From Macrotrachela quadricornifera (Eukaryota > Rotifera > Eurotatoria > Philodinida > Philodinidae), in contig JAJEKB010001139.1 of the NCBI GenBank assembly GCA_022393335.1, forward strand, positions 205,009 through 269,008: a DNA stretch of 64,000 nt. Direction: 5' to 3'. The position numbers and the translations under genes are program-made. This document shows, piece by piece, positions 12,531 to 27,000 of the stretch (the first letter of the stretch is position 1; each line of letters opens with the position of its first letter). The notes under the pieces were generated by a model. It had not been told where the DNA came from. It worked only from the letters and a program-made list of their open reading frames with translations, and did not search any database.

Positions 12531-15500
12531 TTAAACTTTTTGATTAGCACTATATGCTCGTGGTTTAGCTAAATGTTCAATAGCTTCTTTATGTTTTTGA
12601 TATTTACTAATAATTTCAATATCTGGAAAATGATGACTAACAGTTTGTAAAATTTTTTGATTTCGTTTTTTTAAATCTTTTTCTTGTTTTTCTTGACGAG
12701 CTTTCAATGATCGATCACGCATTCGTTGTTCATTAAAAATATTATTTAAATTTCTATAACAAAACAATATATAACAAATTAATCTGAAATTTTGATCTTT
12801 TTTTCTTATACTTATATGTTAATGGTCGAACTGCACGTCGTGTAAAACGTCGATGAATATTTTCGACATCTTCCTGTTCAAGTTTTACACCCGTTTTCTA
12901 ATATATAAATATTTGAAAAAATATACTAGAAAAAAAAGACGATTTATATGTAATATTTCTTACCATAATATCCATGGTAATTGTTTTATTTTCTAATTTT
13001 AATTTATTCTTTTTATCTAACATTCGAAAATATTCCAATGTACGCCAATTTCTTTCATCAATATGTTGAATAACTTTACGCATTGAATCGCCTTTTATAA
13101 CTAAAATAAAATAAATCTTACAGATAAAATTGGTTTTTAGTTTTTCTTAAATGATTTCTATGAATAAAACATATTTTATAGTATTCCTTATTATATATAA
13201 AGGATAAACTTTTTATACGGTTGGAAATAGTATTATTCCAGGAGGTATCACCTATAATTTTCAATAGAAGGGATAATGAATTTTATATCAAATGATAGCT
13301 CGTCAAAAATCGGACTTATTGATAGTAAATAGTAAGAGTTACGCAAGCTTTTTAATACCGAACATAAACAACTCTTAAAAATTTTCGACTTTTTTTGCAG
13401 TAGAAAAGTAAGACGCCAGCAATTCAAAAATGGAATAATGTGGTTTCCTTGGATATTTTCACATGATTCGATAGATTTCGTCGAGCTCTATAATTCTGTA
13501 TATACGAAAAATTTTCTGAATCACTTTTTTTGATGAAAAAATTTGAAAAACGTTTTAAAAAATCATATTTTTGATATGGAAGAAAAACACTGAAATTTTC
13601 AACAAAATTAGCCTTTTTTGATTATTTTTATTGTCTCAGACATTTCGAAATATACTTATTCGATACAACGTGAAAAACTGCATCGAATAAGTATGCTTTT
13701 AAGCATCTTACGTAAGGATATTAATGGAAACAGCTGAATTTAGTGTAAACAGACCACTTTTTTCCCCTATAAAAAATGTCAAAAAATGCATGTTTTTCTG
13801 GTTCATCCTTTAGACAGTTTTCAGTGAATTTCAATCCAACAACTGTGTTTAGAATTTTTTTCATATATAAAGTTTTGTAGATCTCGACGAGATCTATCGA
13901 ATCATGTAAAAATATCCAAGAAAAACACATTGTTCCATTTTTGAATTACTGGCATCTTACTTTTCTACTGCAAAAAAAGTATAAAAATTCTGAAAGTTTT
14001 TTATGTTCGATATTAAAAAGCTTGCACAATCCTTACTATTAAGTATCAATAAACCCCATTTTTGACAAGCTTTCATTTGATATAAAATTCATTATCTCTT
14101 CTATTGGAAACTATAAGTGACACTCCCTGGAATAATATTATTTCCAACTGTATACATTTTTAAATAGATACCTGTTTGTCGACCAAGTATATCATGTACG
14201 GGTATTTCACAATCATATTTCATAATAAAATCTCTTCGTTGTGCAATTTTTTCAGCAAGACGAACAGTTGTTGAATAAACAGTTATACCCTTCGAAAAAG
14301 AATTTTTAAATTAATTTAATTAATCAAAAGTTAATCATACAGAAATATCAAGTAGAGAAACAACACTTGTTTTTACATTTAAAGCTTGAACAATAAATTG
14401 AACACCATGTGTAGTTATCGGATTATACGCAAGCTAATATATTCAATAGATAAATATAAAAATATCTTTTTCTTTTTTCAAAATAAAATTTAACACTTAC
14501 ATTTAATATATTAAGTGTTGAATTTTTTGCTAAACCTTCACTAATTAGTTTAGCACTTATCCATTCAATATTACAATTACTTATATTTAAATGTTTTAAA
14601 ACTTTATTAACAATTAATAATCGACGAAGTGCAACACTTCCATCATAACTAAGACCATTCCATGATATATCAAGATCTGTTAATGTTTGATTAACCTTTT
14701 AAATTCATAAAAATAAAATACATATATTTTAATAAAGAATATATTATTTGTAACTTTACTTCAGCTCCACGAAAAAGAGCAATTGATGCATAACTACGAA
14801 TTAAATTCCAGCTTAAATTTAAATATAACAAACTTGTATTTTCAGCTAAAAACAAAAAGAAAAATTTTTAATAACAAAAAAAAAAACGAAATTTAATACA
14901 TACTTAAAGCATTACCAATAAAGATAGAGGCATTTTCTTCAAATTCATTTCCACTTAAATTTATTTCTATAAGATTTTTATGTCGACATAAATCACCAAT
15001 ATGAAGACCATATGAATCTTGAATACCACAATTAGCCAATGATAAATAAAGTAACGATGGAAGATAATTAAGTGTATCAACAATTGATTCAAAACCTTTT
15101 TTACCAATTTTATTATTTGATAAATCCTAAAAGAAATATAATAGACTATCATAATAGTATATTAATTCTATCGTTATTTTATATTACCAATAAATTAAGA
15201 CGAACACATCTGTTTAATGCTTGACAAAGTATATGAACTGAACGTGATATTAAACCAACTGAATGTAATGTTAAATTTTCAAGATTTGCTTCTAATGCAC
15301 TAGCAAATGCACGAATATCATTAAAAGAAAGTGATCGATCAGTAATAATAATATTATCATATGGAAGAAGATTTCGTATTTGCCAATCACTTGTTATATC
15401 AAGTATTTGACAACAATTTTCATAAATTTGAACTCTTGCTAAAAGGAGAAAAGAATTTTTATTTGAGAATAAGAAAAAATAATTTACCATTATTACGTAA

Positions 15501-17980
15501 TTTTTTATGTCGTAATGATACAAGACTTTCATTATTAATTTCTTTTTCTGATTTTGATTGAGATTCATAGAATACATTTTCTTGACCAAAAGTTTCATTC
15601 AATCGATTACTACGATGAACTGCTAGTTTTTCATTAAACGTTAATCGTGATGGTGTATATTCATTGTTTGGATCTTTAGAATATTTAGAAAATATTTATA
15701 ACAAATATCTTTGACAGTTAGTTTTCTATGAGATACAACAATTCGATTCCTTAACAGTTACTATAGTTTACTATCTATAGATAAAATCAACTTGAGGTAC
15801 TTTAAACAAAGAACTAAAAAGAATGATTAGATTTAAATTACATGTTATATAAACAATTATAAGTATAGACCTACAGTTTATAGTATCCTATATGAGCGTT
15901 TTAAGTAGCCGAAAAATATTTGCATATCAACCACTTGCTTACCCGTTTGGAATATAAAGTTAAATATAATCCTTTACTTACATATCTATTCAATCAATTT
16001 CTATTTCATTTGTTTAAAATAGGAATGACTCATATTGACTATTCATAAACGTATAATATATATGTCATGCCGAAGTTATTGCGCGTGATTTAACAAATGT
16101 TAAACATGAAGAAATCAATATATTTTCCTTAATACTAAAAATAATAATTGTTTTTTTTTGTAGTTTAATAGTATATATCATTCGTTTGAAAATACAATGT
16201 TCGTCACTGTTTTTCAATAACTCAAGCTAGGAACGAGCTAGCGAGCTACGAGTTTCACCAACCAATAGATGATATAGTGGGACGTTTTTTCCACAAATAA
16301 TGTGTAAGATAAAATCCATTTAAAACTAGTCATCTTCGAAAACCATGGAAAAGAGTGCATGAAAATGACTTGCCATCCAAATGAAATTTTAATTTTGATC
16401 CTTAATTTAGATAGAAGAACTTGAGATGGAGCTCACTAGATCTAAAAATTTTTGGATCTGGATCCGACTAATTTTAAACTCGAACTCAATCTATCAAAAT
16501 ATTTCGATTCGATTTTTGACTGTTAAATCTTTTGTAAATCTTGAGGAAACGTTTTGTTCGTTTCTTTTCCTATTGTTATAAACCAATTATAGATCTTTTT
16601 TTCGTAAAATCAGTAGAACTCTTGAAAAATCCAAAAAAGATTATTGGACATGCTCAATATTTTTCTTAAACAGTAAAATCTTCTGGATCGGGTCCGAATT
16701 GGGTTGAGTTATCAAAAACTTTCTGACCCAGCGGGTCTAACATGAGATCTATAGTTCAAAATACAATGCATTTTTTTGCTTTTCTTATCGTTTTCATTGA
16801 AATGTCCAGCTACTACGATAAAAATGAAAAAAAATATATTAAAAAAAATCAGTAAAATTCTCTATTATATTTGCACGTAAACACATGGCTTCATTTGGTC
16901 ACTCTTAGAATGTAGTGAGAAAAGTAGCTGCATTCCTTTTTGAACTATAAACTTCACGTTTCTCTACTTAAATTAAAAATCAAAATTAAAACTTCATTTC
17001 GATAGCAAGTCACTTTCATGCACTCTTTTCCATGTTTTTTGAAAATGACTAGTTTTAAATGAATATTACTTTATACATTATCTGAGGGAAAAAAGTCCCA
17101 CTATTTCATCTATTAATTGGTGAAATTCGCACCTCTCTTCATGTTTAACATTTGTTACTTCATGCACAATAACTTCGGCACAACATATTGAAAATTCAAT
17201 CCACTATATCTACTACTATAAGATATGAATGGAAAAATGCTTAAAAACATTAATTTCGCACGAGCATATTGATGATTCATGCAATGAGTGCGAGTGAGAC
17301 TTCTATTATCGTATTATAAGATACATGAAGCGCCTTGTACAAATGAAACAAAGATTAGCCGACTATAAATAGCATACGATAATAAAAAACTTATATATGA
17401 GTAAGAGCTCTCATATATCTAAAGTGAAATGCTTTGAAAAAGAAATATTCAATACTATAAAAGGGCCATTAGTGAATTTCTACTATAGAATTATTTTTTA
17501 ACCATTTGTTAGATAATGTGCAGATTGCGAAAGATTAGATTAAAAACAGTATTGTGGAATGAAAATAATTAATTTTATATCCATTACTTTTTAAAATTTG
17601 TCAATGATCTTTTCCAAATTTCAGAAAATTCCTTTCGTATCTTCTCTCTCTCCTTCTATTTTTTTTCTCTTCGCCGTACCTCCGCCTACAGATTTTTTAT
17701 ATTGAACTTTGCATTCGTATAGTAATATTTGTTCTACGCTCGCATGAATATCTAAAGACTGAAATATTACAAGTTGCTTTTAATTTCATTTAATGAGTGT
17801 TAAATATGCATTGTTTATAAAACGACTTCTAGCTAAAACTTAGAAATCTTATGATCAGTATTGTCTATTAGATGTAAAAATATTTACAATTTATTGTCAT
17901 TCTTTCAAATAAAATCAATATATACCTGTGTCATCATCATCTAAATCAGTGTCGAAAGAAATGTTATCATCTTTTTCCAT
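12531..17980 (-). CDS. Leucine-rich repeat protein, LRRC74A/B-like
   Basis: About eight to ten exons. The first (about 17929-17980) begins MEKDDNISFDTD directly after an AG. A 2.25-kb intron follows, then an exon from about 15677 reading DPNNEYTPSRLTFNEK. The body carries ribonuclease-inhibitor-type leucine-rich repeats: DLSNNKIGKKG, LSLANCGIQDSYG, EINLSGNEFEENA, LNLSWNLIRSYAS, LDISWNGLSYDG, LNISNCNIEW and LNLAYNPITTHG. The C-terminal third is charged and helical (KTGVKLEQEDVEN, then RQEKQEKDLKKR), ending ...YSANQKV. This architecture matches the LRRC74 (C14orf166B) family. Its function is poorly known, and a scaffolding role in protein binding is inference. Two introns carry large fold-back elements (listed separately), which explains the long gene span. 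Confidence 0.82.
13218..14150. mobile_element. Tc1/mariner-type fold-back element in an LRRC74-like intron
   Basis: A 933-nt palindromic element inside an intron. The tips read CGGTTGGAAATAGTATTATT (left) and, inverted on the right, CAGTTGGAAATAATATTATT. A TA lies at both borders (13216-13217 and 14151-14152). The two arms are each about 300 nt and highly similar (for example the poly-pyrimidine CTTTTTTTGCAGTAGAAAAGTA block and its inverse). A central unique spacer lies at about 13540-13830. No transposase is visible. It is spliced out with the host intron. Confidence 0.85.
16061..17187. mobile_element. Fold-back element in the first intron of the LRRC74-like gene
   Basis: A 1.1-kb inverted-repeat element. 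Left arm begins TATGTCATGCCGAAGTTATT and the right arm, inverted, TATGTTGTGCCGAAGTTATT. Further collinear matches continue inward: the GTTAAACATGAAG block, the TAGTGGGAC block, and the GGAAAAGAGTGCATGAAA block. The left arm carries an extra piece of about 140 nt (near 16115-16250) absent from the right, so a later insertion or deletion occurred. There is no coding capacity. It looks like a non-autonomous DNA transposon of the fold-back type. Confidence 0.8.
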
Positions 17981-18952
17981 CTATTATATTAATTGTTAAT
18001 ATGGAAAATGTTCGGTAGAAAAACGACAAAATAATGTTATTTCTTTTTTTTTTTCTTGTCATATTTTACTTTTGCTATTATAACAAATATTTAATGTTGA
18101 TTACATGCAATTGACAGCCGAATACTTTTAGCTTAATGGAAAAAAAAAGAAAATTCTTCTTTATTATTTATTCTTTTCTTCTATATACTTGAATATAAGT
18201 AGCAATATCATTTTCCGATTAGTTTTTTAAACTATTATTTCTTATTATATTTTGAAAAAGTAAAAACACAATTATAAAAAGATAATATTTCAAGTTTAAA
18301 GTATTCTTTTCTAGTTTATTTCTTTGTTTTTCCTTGAACGTATAATGTAATACATAATTTGACAAGAACAACAGTCATACAACAAGAGAAGTGTTCTTCA
18401 AATTTAAATATCTAAGATTCTAATGTATATATGTTTATAGATGCGACTCGAACGTTTTTTTTTATGTTTTTTTTTTGTTAAAACGAACAAGAAGAACAAA
18501 AAAGAAGAAAAAGAAAAAAAAAAAGAGATAGACAACACGAAAGAACACGTATATATATATATATTTATTTTTCTTGTTATTGCTCTTCTTTTATGTTTTG
18601 GTTAAATGATCAACGGGAAAAAAAATTTTTTCTTGGCTTTTTTGTTTCTGATAAAGAACAACAACAACAACAACAATGAAAAAAAAAAAAAAAAGAAAAA
18701 AATGAAATAATCATAATATATATATATACAATGAATACGACAAACATGTAAACGGCTCTCTTGATTATTATTTTCGTTTTCTAACTGTTCAAACACACAC
18801 ATAAGCTCTTAAAGATCTTCCTGAGAGAGCAAATACACACATACACACACATACATTGATAAATGTTCACATTTTTTTTCTTGTTTTCATTCAAAAAGAA
18901 CGTATAAATAACAGACACGCATATATATATTATATATAAATGTATAGATAGT
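17981..18952. other. Intergenic region, exportin-1 3' flank
   Basis: Nearly 1 kb of low-complexity A/T and pyrimidine/purine-rich DNA with CA-type and TA-type microsatellites (for example around 18550-18560, 18719-18728 and 18793-18860). It lies between the start of the LRRC74-like gene and the stop of exportin-1. It is probably the XPO1 3' UTR plus the LRRC74 promoter. Small ORFs here are made of simple repeats. Confidence 0.55.
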
Positions 18953-21900
18953 TTAATCTTGCATATCCTCGGGAATTTCATGAGGATTAAGAATACCTAA
19001 AAAAGAAAGAAAAATAAATGTAAAATAAAATATAATTTTTCAACGTTTGTTTTTTTACATACCGGGAACACTCATTTGTACTTTACGTTTTTCTTCAGCT
19101 GCACGTTTTAACGTTTGTTCTCGATCTTCTAAATATAAATCAGCTGTATCATTTCCAGTTGCTTCACGTATTTGAACAAGAAAATCACGTAAATGTTCTT
19201 TAAAACCAGCAATATCCTGATCTAATGTAACAAAACCTTCAATAATAACTTTAACTTGATTATCTTGTAAATGTGGAAAAGCTGTTTTTAATAAATTAGC
19301 CATAAATTGTTGAACATAAAGTAAATTTTGTGATGGGTCTTGTACTTCAGATGCTAATGGAACTTTAATAAGACCTTGTTCAGCGATTAAAAATAGATTT
19401 GCTAATATTTGTGAATGTGCTGTTAAACCTTTGAAAGATAAAATATAAATAATTAAAATACCTTATGTGTGAATTCACACTTAAAACTCCAGAAAAAAAA
19501 TGTCGAACGAAAGTATAACGTAAAAGAGACAAATTTTCTTTGAAATCGGATCAAAGATTATCAACAGTATCTAATTCGAATATGAGATCAATTTTTATAG
19601 AAATAGGACTTATACGGCAAAGAACTGAATGACTCTGCAGACAAGCGCTACTTTTTTCTATCATCATTTTTTGAATAATTAGTCACCATTGATAATTATC
19701 GAGTTCTAATTCTAGCCATTCAACAGAGCAGCACAAAAATCACCTATCTGTATGAGATTCATTAAGACCAAAGAAAGATTTATTTTATGGTAAATATTTA
19801 CTTGATACATTTCTCGTTACTTCTCATAGATACTTTGGATTGAATTGCATCAAAATCCTCAGATTTTAACTCAAATTTAGCGTCGTCAATGATACATTGC
19901 AGTGTCATTTAAACCAAGATTTCTATGAAAACAGGTAACAAAAAATATATCAATCAAGTATGCGCATTCTAAAAATCTTCTCTGATCCTAATGAATATCA
20001 TATATATATAGATGAGTCTCGCGTCATTCTATCAAATGACTAAAATCCGATTTCGATAGCTATCAATGGTGAAGAATTATTCAAAAAATAACGATTGATA
20101 TTTTTAAAAAATTCTTATGAATATATTCTTACCAGATGTATGTGAACATTCAGCAACAACAGCAAAAATATGTTGCATTGTTTCAAGATAATAAATTTGA
20201 TAAAAAGTTTGTGCTGCTTGTGGATCACATGTCTGAAATTTTCTTAACATTGTTTGAAGAATTTCTAAACCTAATTCTGATATTGTACGCATTGTATGTT
20301 TTAATGCCCACATAATTGAATCATAAACAAGTTTAAATTGTGTTGCATTCAATGCTAATAATGCTAAAAAATAAAAATCTTTAGATAAAACATATATATA
20401 TATTAATTATTTTAATACCTGAAAAACAAACATTTGTAACTGATTGAAGAAGTGTATAAAAATTTTTTCGATGATCTGGATAATCTTCAAAATTTTTATC
20501 AATCATATGAAGTGTATGTTCAAATGTTAAATCAAATATTTCAGGAATACGATTTGTTAAACGTCCTTCAACTTTATTAATTAATGTTGCCAACATATTT
20601 AATACTTCAGATTCTCGTGCTTCAGGATGACAATCTCTATAATCAACTAATACAAATGTAAATAATGGTGTTAAAAATTGATCAAGAACTTGTTGAATAT
20701 TATTTGCTTTTGAAAAATAATTTCCAAGTAAAATTAATGTATCTTCTTTAACAGCCATCATAGATTTAATTAAACGTTGTTTAACAACCATTGGTCCATT
20801 TATTCTTATAGCTTGATTTATATTTTCTGATATGACTTTATATATATGTAACATATCTTGATAAATTTTTGTTAATTGATGAACATATGGTGCACCTAAG
20901 GCTTTTGATGCTCGAATATTTGTTTTAAGAATATTTAATATATTACTAACAACTTCAGGATCTTTTAAACAATCAACAGATTTTTTTGCTTCAGATATAA
21001 TTGTATTCCAAACATCATTTGGTAATTGCATATATTTTTCAATTAATTTATTTTGTTGTAATACATCAACACTAGCAGCAATCATATTTCCAACAGCTTC
21101 ATAAAATGTATGAACTTGATGTGGTTCTAAATGACATATAATACCATTTATATTTGTTAAAATTTCATCGACAAATGGTTGAGATTCGCCTAATTGAATT
21201 GTTATAAAATGACGACGACATTTTTGAGCAATTTTTATAAATGTATCACACGCCATATCTTGAACACCTTCATGAGTTTCTATTAGAAATAAAAAAATAA
21301 AAATGATTCAATGAAAAAAGTATTAATTTATTAATACCATGCATAAATTCAAATAATTTATTAACAACAGTTTTAAGAAATTTCCAATGAGCACGAAGAA
21401 AACGTGGATATTGTCCAACAACATACATTATATTTGATGCTATAATAGCTTTATTATCTTTACCACGTTTTTGTTCACATAAACCAAGTAATTCCTAATA
21501 GATAATACAAAAATTAAAAATATTAAAAAAAATAATTTCTATTTTACTTTAATAACAGTAACAAGAAAACGTTTTTCATCATCTTCAACCATTGCACCTG
21601 AAATTGAACCAATTGCCCAACAGAGCTAAAAAAAAATGAATTCATTTTAATATAAAGAATATATCTATTATTTATATATTATCTTGATAAATTAACTCGT
21701 TTAATCTTTCCTCTCTCTCATTCATATAAAAACATACCGTATTTAGATTTTTCCATGACCATTCTGATCCATTAACTTGATTTGCTAATTTCTCTGTCAT
21801 AATTGATTCTGTATCAACATAATCCAAATGTGTCAAATATACTAAATAAAAATATATATTTTTTTTATTCTTTTTTAACTTTTTTACCAAGTGTTTCTCG

Positions 21901-24030
21901 CATATTTTTATAAAGATTAATTGCATCAGTATCTTTCATAAATTCTCGTACAACTTCACCACGTTCATTTTCTACAACAAGTACTTCTTCTGGCCGAGCC
22001 ATACGTGATATCATAATTCTTCGAACCTATTATATTTTTAGAATTACAAAAAATAATTGTAATATTTTTAAATTTTACTTTTGATAAAATCACACTATAA
22101 AATTGTCGTCGTGTTGGTGTATTATTTGAACTATTTGTACTTCGTAAATATAATGGTGTTGATTGTTGATAAGGTACTTCTCGATAAAGTTCAGCACTTA
22201 AAATATTCCAATATTCTAAACATATTTTAAATATTTCAATTTCTTCAACTTCAGATATTAAAACAAGATATTGTAATGCTTCAAGTAATGTTTCTTTTAA
22301 ATCAGGTGTACGTTCAATTAATATGCCATGTTCTTTTAAAAAATTTGATAAAAATAAAGCTAAATTTTGAATAAATTTTTGATCATCATCTTTTGCTGAA
22401 CGATATGCAGCTTTTAAATCAATTGTTAATGGCATAATCTAGTTTTTTTTAAATAAAAATATTTAAGAAGAAGAAAAAAAACAATTTATTTTTATACTGT
22501 TTTAAGTTGAGTCATTGTTCGGCGAAAAAAATCAATAAATTTATCTTCATATTGTGAAACTTGAATACCAGCTATAAATAAAAACATAAACATGAAATAA
22601 ATAATTTTTGTTTTTCTATTAAACATATACCAATTTCAGTTAAACAACGAAGTGTTACATTACGAAACATTGGTACAGTAAAAAATGTTTCAATAAGTGT
22701 ATTAACCATATTTGTTTCGAATATATAACCAAGTGGAATCCAACTAAGGAAACGTAAAAGTGTTTCTAATGTAACCAAAAGTAATGGTGGATGACGAGAT
22801 TTATCCTATAGAAAATAAATAAAAAAAAAAACAATTTTCTTCTAAATATGATTAAGTATGTAATTCAAATTTAATTATTTATTTCAGTAATTTAACAAAA
22901 ATTTTTTGAATGCCATTCGAAAAGAATTTGATAAAAACTACTTTTCTCATACTATTACTGGGAAAAAATAATAATGATATTTTAAGAATTTAAGATGATA
23001 ATTATTAATTTTGCAGAAAGAATCAAATTATTACGTCAAACATTCGCAATTACTAGGAATGAATTATATCTACTCAGAAAGAAACAATGTCTTTGTTTTT
23101 AATTACAACGAATTATTAAGATTTTAAGTAGATATTCAAAATAAATATTTTATTTACCACAACATATTCACAAAGTTGAAAAATTTTTGTAAATTCATTA
23201 CACATTGTATCCTTTAAATGTTTAGCTTTTGCTTGTGTCATTTGACCTGATGAAAAATCAAATACTTCTTCACTATGAAGAAAAACAAAATATATATATA
23301 TATCAAAGCTTTTCCATAATAAAAGTTATAAATTTATACCTAAGGAGTTTTAAAATTTCTAAATTATTTTGACACATTGATTCACTTGTTTTACTTGCTT
23401 CAACAATATCACTAATAAAATTTGGCCATTTCTTTGGCCATTCATGTTTTAATATCTATATAAAAATATATTAATTTAATAAAAAAAATAATAATTATAG
23501 TAAAACTAATTTACTTGTACAAGAATAATATTAAGTTTATTTAAATAAACCTTTTCACGTTCCACTAATTCAGGATTTTGTGAATGTGAAATAACCAAGC
23601 TAACAATATATTGTTTTATTGCTTAAATAAAAAAAAAAAACGAAAAAAGATAATTATGATTTTAAATCTAATAAATATTTTCTAACCTTCACATTGTTCT
23701 TTTGGTAAAGCTTTCCAACGTGTTTTAATTGTTTTTTCAAGAATTTGTAATGCATAATATTTTGTTTCTTGACATTTTGAAAATTCCAAAATACTATCAA
23801 CTTTTGTCCATGCATCAGGATGATCACGTAAAATATTTAATACTTCACTTGCTTGCCGTTGCTTTAAAAAAAAATAATAAAATATTAATTAATAAAATAA
23901 TTAATGAATAACTTACGGCATCACCCTGTCCTCGATACATAGTATTAATAACAGCATCGAGTACATTAACATCAAATGTTGTTTGACCGTCAAAATTTAA
24001 TAATGATTGTGCTTGTTCGAGCAGCTGCAT
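18953..24030 (-). CDS. XPO1: Exportin-1 (CRM1), nuclear export receptor
   Basis: A HEAT-repeat karyopherin that carries leucine-rich NES cargo with RanGTP through nuclear pores. The start is [20 protein letters not shown] (ATG 24028-24030) and the C terminus ...[12 protein letters not shown], nearly the same as the animal consensus. Over a dozen exons tile the whole protein: the Ran-binding N-terminal CRIME region, the NES groove with [20 protein letters not shown], then [31 protein letters not shown], and [15 protein letters not shown]. The cysteine of GLCEQK is the counterpart of human Cys528, the leptomycin B target. Introns are mostly 50-70 nt. Longer ones lie at about 22800-23155 and 19430-20130; the second holds an inverted-repeat element. 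I saw no frameshift or stop. Identification is very secure. Confidence 0.97.
19659..20100. repeat. Inverted-repeat element in an exportin-1 intron
   Basis: The intron contains two inverted arms of about 75-80 nt, at 19659-19735 and 20020-20100. Both share TTTTTTGAATAATT and TCACCATTGATA followed by a TATCGA-like stretch. Spacer DNA of about 285 nt between them shows no coding signal. The structure resembles a decayed MITE; I cannot define its target duplication. Confidence 0.6.
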
Positions 24031-27000
24031 TATTCAATTATTTTAAAGTCACGTGTCAGTGTCCGTAATAAGAAAAGAAATTGAGAATAAAAGAGAAAGA
24101 AATAGTTTTATGTCCTGGTCTTGGTCTCGTCTATGTCGAAAACCGTCCAGAGTCAAGAAGTAAAAGTCCAAAGTCAGAAAGAAGTAGTAAGTGTCTTTGT
24201 CGGGCACTGCTCAACTACATATCTAAAAGAATAGACAAACGAATAAACGAGAACGAAATAAAATAACCAACCAAAACAAGTATTTTAGAGGGCACTAATA
24301 ACGTTATTTCTTTGTATTTTATAAAATATATTTATTTTTATATGGTTAAGATACCATGAATAATCAAAAAAAAGAGTATTCTGCATAAAGAAAGAAAAAA
24401 GGAAGAAGAAAAAAAAGAGAATTAAATTTAACGACGGAATAGAAGGTCAATACTATATGCGCATATATATATGTTTATTATTTACTATGTCATGAATCCT
24501 CCAATCATAAGATTTTATGAGCTAATGTGTCATGTCCATGAATTACCGAAAATGATCTTTCTTTGTTGTTTTTCTTTAATAAAAAAAAATGCACTTAGAA
24601 TATATTTCAAATAAAATGTCATAAAATTAATTTGACCTTTTTTCTAATTGAGACTAATAGCGTTAACTTGTTATTAAACTAAAAAAAAATAATACAACCT
24701 AGAGATAACGAATGAACTTTACTTTTAAATTTTACGAAATATATTATTTTTGGAAGACGATTAATCTTTTCTTGAGATAATATGAAGTGTTTTATATAAA
24801 ACAAAAAAAAACAAATCAGAAAAGCTTGAGTCATGAAGTGTTTGCTTATTATTGAAAAAAAACTAATAACAGATCAAAGACGATATGTTTTTCACTGTTT
24901 TCTTCTATAATCTGAAATTTGATATAGAAATCATAGAGTTCTATTCATAGGAACAGTTTTGTGAATCATTGTTTGCTGTGTACATTACAACAATCAGTCA
25001 AATGTTCTGGAATATATTCATATAATATTGATGATTAGATCATTGAATATAAGTTGAAAAATATGTTTGAAATAATTATTCATCATAATTGGACATAAAT
25101 TTATAAAAAATTATTTTTCATAATCATATCTTTAAGCAATAAATTTTCTTTTGTAAGTGTTAGAAATAAAAGAATTGATAATATTGATGTTTAGTTTAAG
25201 ATATAAAGTATTTGATCTATTTTATTCAATTCATTGAGTCATATTTTTCTAGTATATGAGTAAAATACTGCTTGATACTGAAACAAATTTGAAAGATATA
25301 TTTGAATAATATAGATTTCATTGTCTTTTTTTATTTGTTCATCATACATCTTATCTTTTTTTGAACTAATCGTCTTCATTTGATATAATATACTATCCTA
25401 TCTACAATTTTCATGCTGTTTAAAATATTACATGTTTATATATTCACAATTTCAACTTAAATAAAAGACAATAGTTGAATCATCGATTATTGCCGTGTTA
25501 TTTAAAGCTATTGAAATATTTTATGATACTCTATTTTATTAGTTAAAGTTTGTTTTACGTGTTTATTTTTCACATGGTGACTTATCGGATAAGACAGATT
25601 AAAAAAGATAAAATCGAAAATACGTTCTTTATAATGTTTATTTTTCATTTCAAGATAGATGTATTGTTGTTATAATAATGTGTCATTTTGTATGACATAT
25701 ATAAAGATTATTTTATAGCTACAAATTACTTCACAAGCAACGTTCAGTCACTATATTTGATGAAACCATCACTTCTTTTCAGATCAATCTTTTGATTGCT
25801 TTCATTTTTTTTTATCTTTTACATATAAGAAACTACTAATTGATTGTTGAATCTTCAGAATTAAAATGAAAATATGCTTTGCTTCAGATTTTAATAGAAC
25901 TAATTAGATGGTTTTGAGATAACCAAATATTAATTATTCAATAAATAATCTCTTACAAATCATTTTTTAATATAGAAAAAGATTAATTGTTAATCCAAAG
26001 AATACACGCGTCAGCATTCTTTTTTCAATCAATAATTGGTGCTATATCAGTGTACTATATTATATATGACACAAAAAAAACAAAGTACAGATAGATGCGT
26101 TCTTCCATTTTTTTGTAATAATGAATATGCATATAAAAAAGTAAAACAATAGATTATGAAAGAAAAAAGTATACAACAAATTGATAAGTAGATGACAAAA
26201 GTACAACATGATAATTGGATCACATAATTTTATAATTATTGTTAATAAGATAATTGAGAAGCTATCGGATAATCTACAAATTGGTGCTGATATATATAGT
26301 GTCATTCCCATTGGTTCGTTTATACACATTTTTGTTTGTTTAAGGAATAGATAAGAGAAATATCCGGTATAACCAGTGGCATAGTAATAACGAGAAGCTT
26401 TTGTTCTATCTTTTTGAGAGTCTTACGAAGCTTCGAGAAAAACTATTCCTAGATAAAAAAATAAAGAACTTTTTCTTTTACAAGACTAGAAATATTCTGA
26501 TGGAAAACAGTGTGCCATACTATGAAAAAAGAAGAAAACAACTAAGTCATAGAAATTAATACCGCTCCCTCATGTCGTAAAACTAATTCTAATCATTAAA
26601 CTTGAAAACTTTTGTCGAACGATATATCAACAACAACTTTTTGATTTGTGAATAACAATGATCTACATGGCTGACTTTATCATTTTATGTAAATTTCTAG
26701 ATCGAAACAACTAAATTTGCACAAAATTGTTGATTGGCATGATTAAATAACTATATGTTTGGTGGATGGATCAAAAAGATATTAAGAAAATAAATATCAA
26801 TGAACATGATGTTCATATTGATAGGTCTCAAAACAAATCAAGATTTCAATCCATTTTGTTCAGTATAGGATGCAAATTATGTTTACAAGTACATCCAATC
26901 GGAGAAGAATTTCTATTGAATAGATCCGAACTGAAATAAAAAAAGCTTGAAACTGACGTTATAGAGAGTAGTACTAATTTTCTTTTACTTTTTATTTTGT

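Noticed and set aside
26060..26329. 89-codon hydrophobic minus ORF
   Set aside because: Composition reflects AT richness (Phe/Ile/Leu runs), with no recognisable family.
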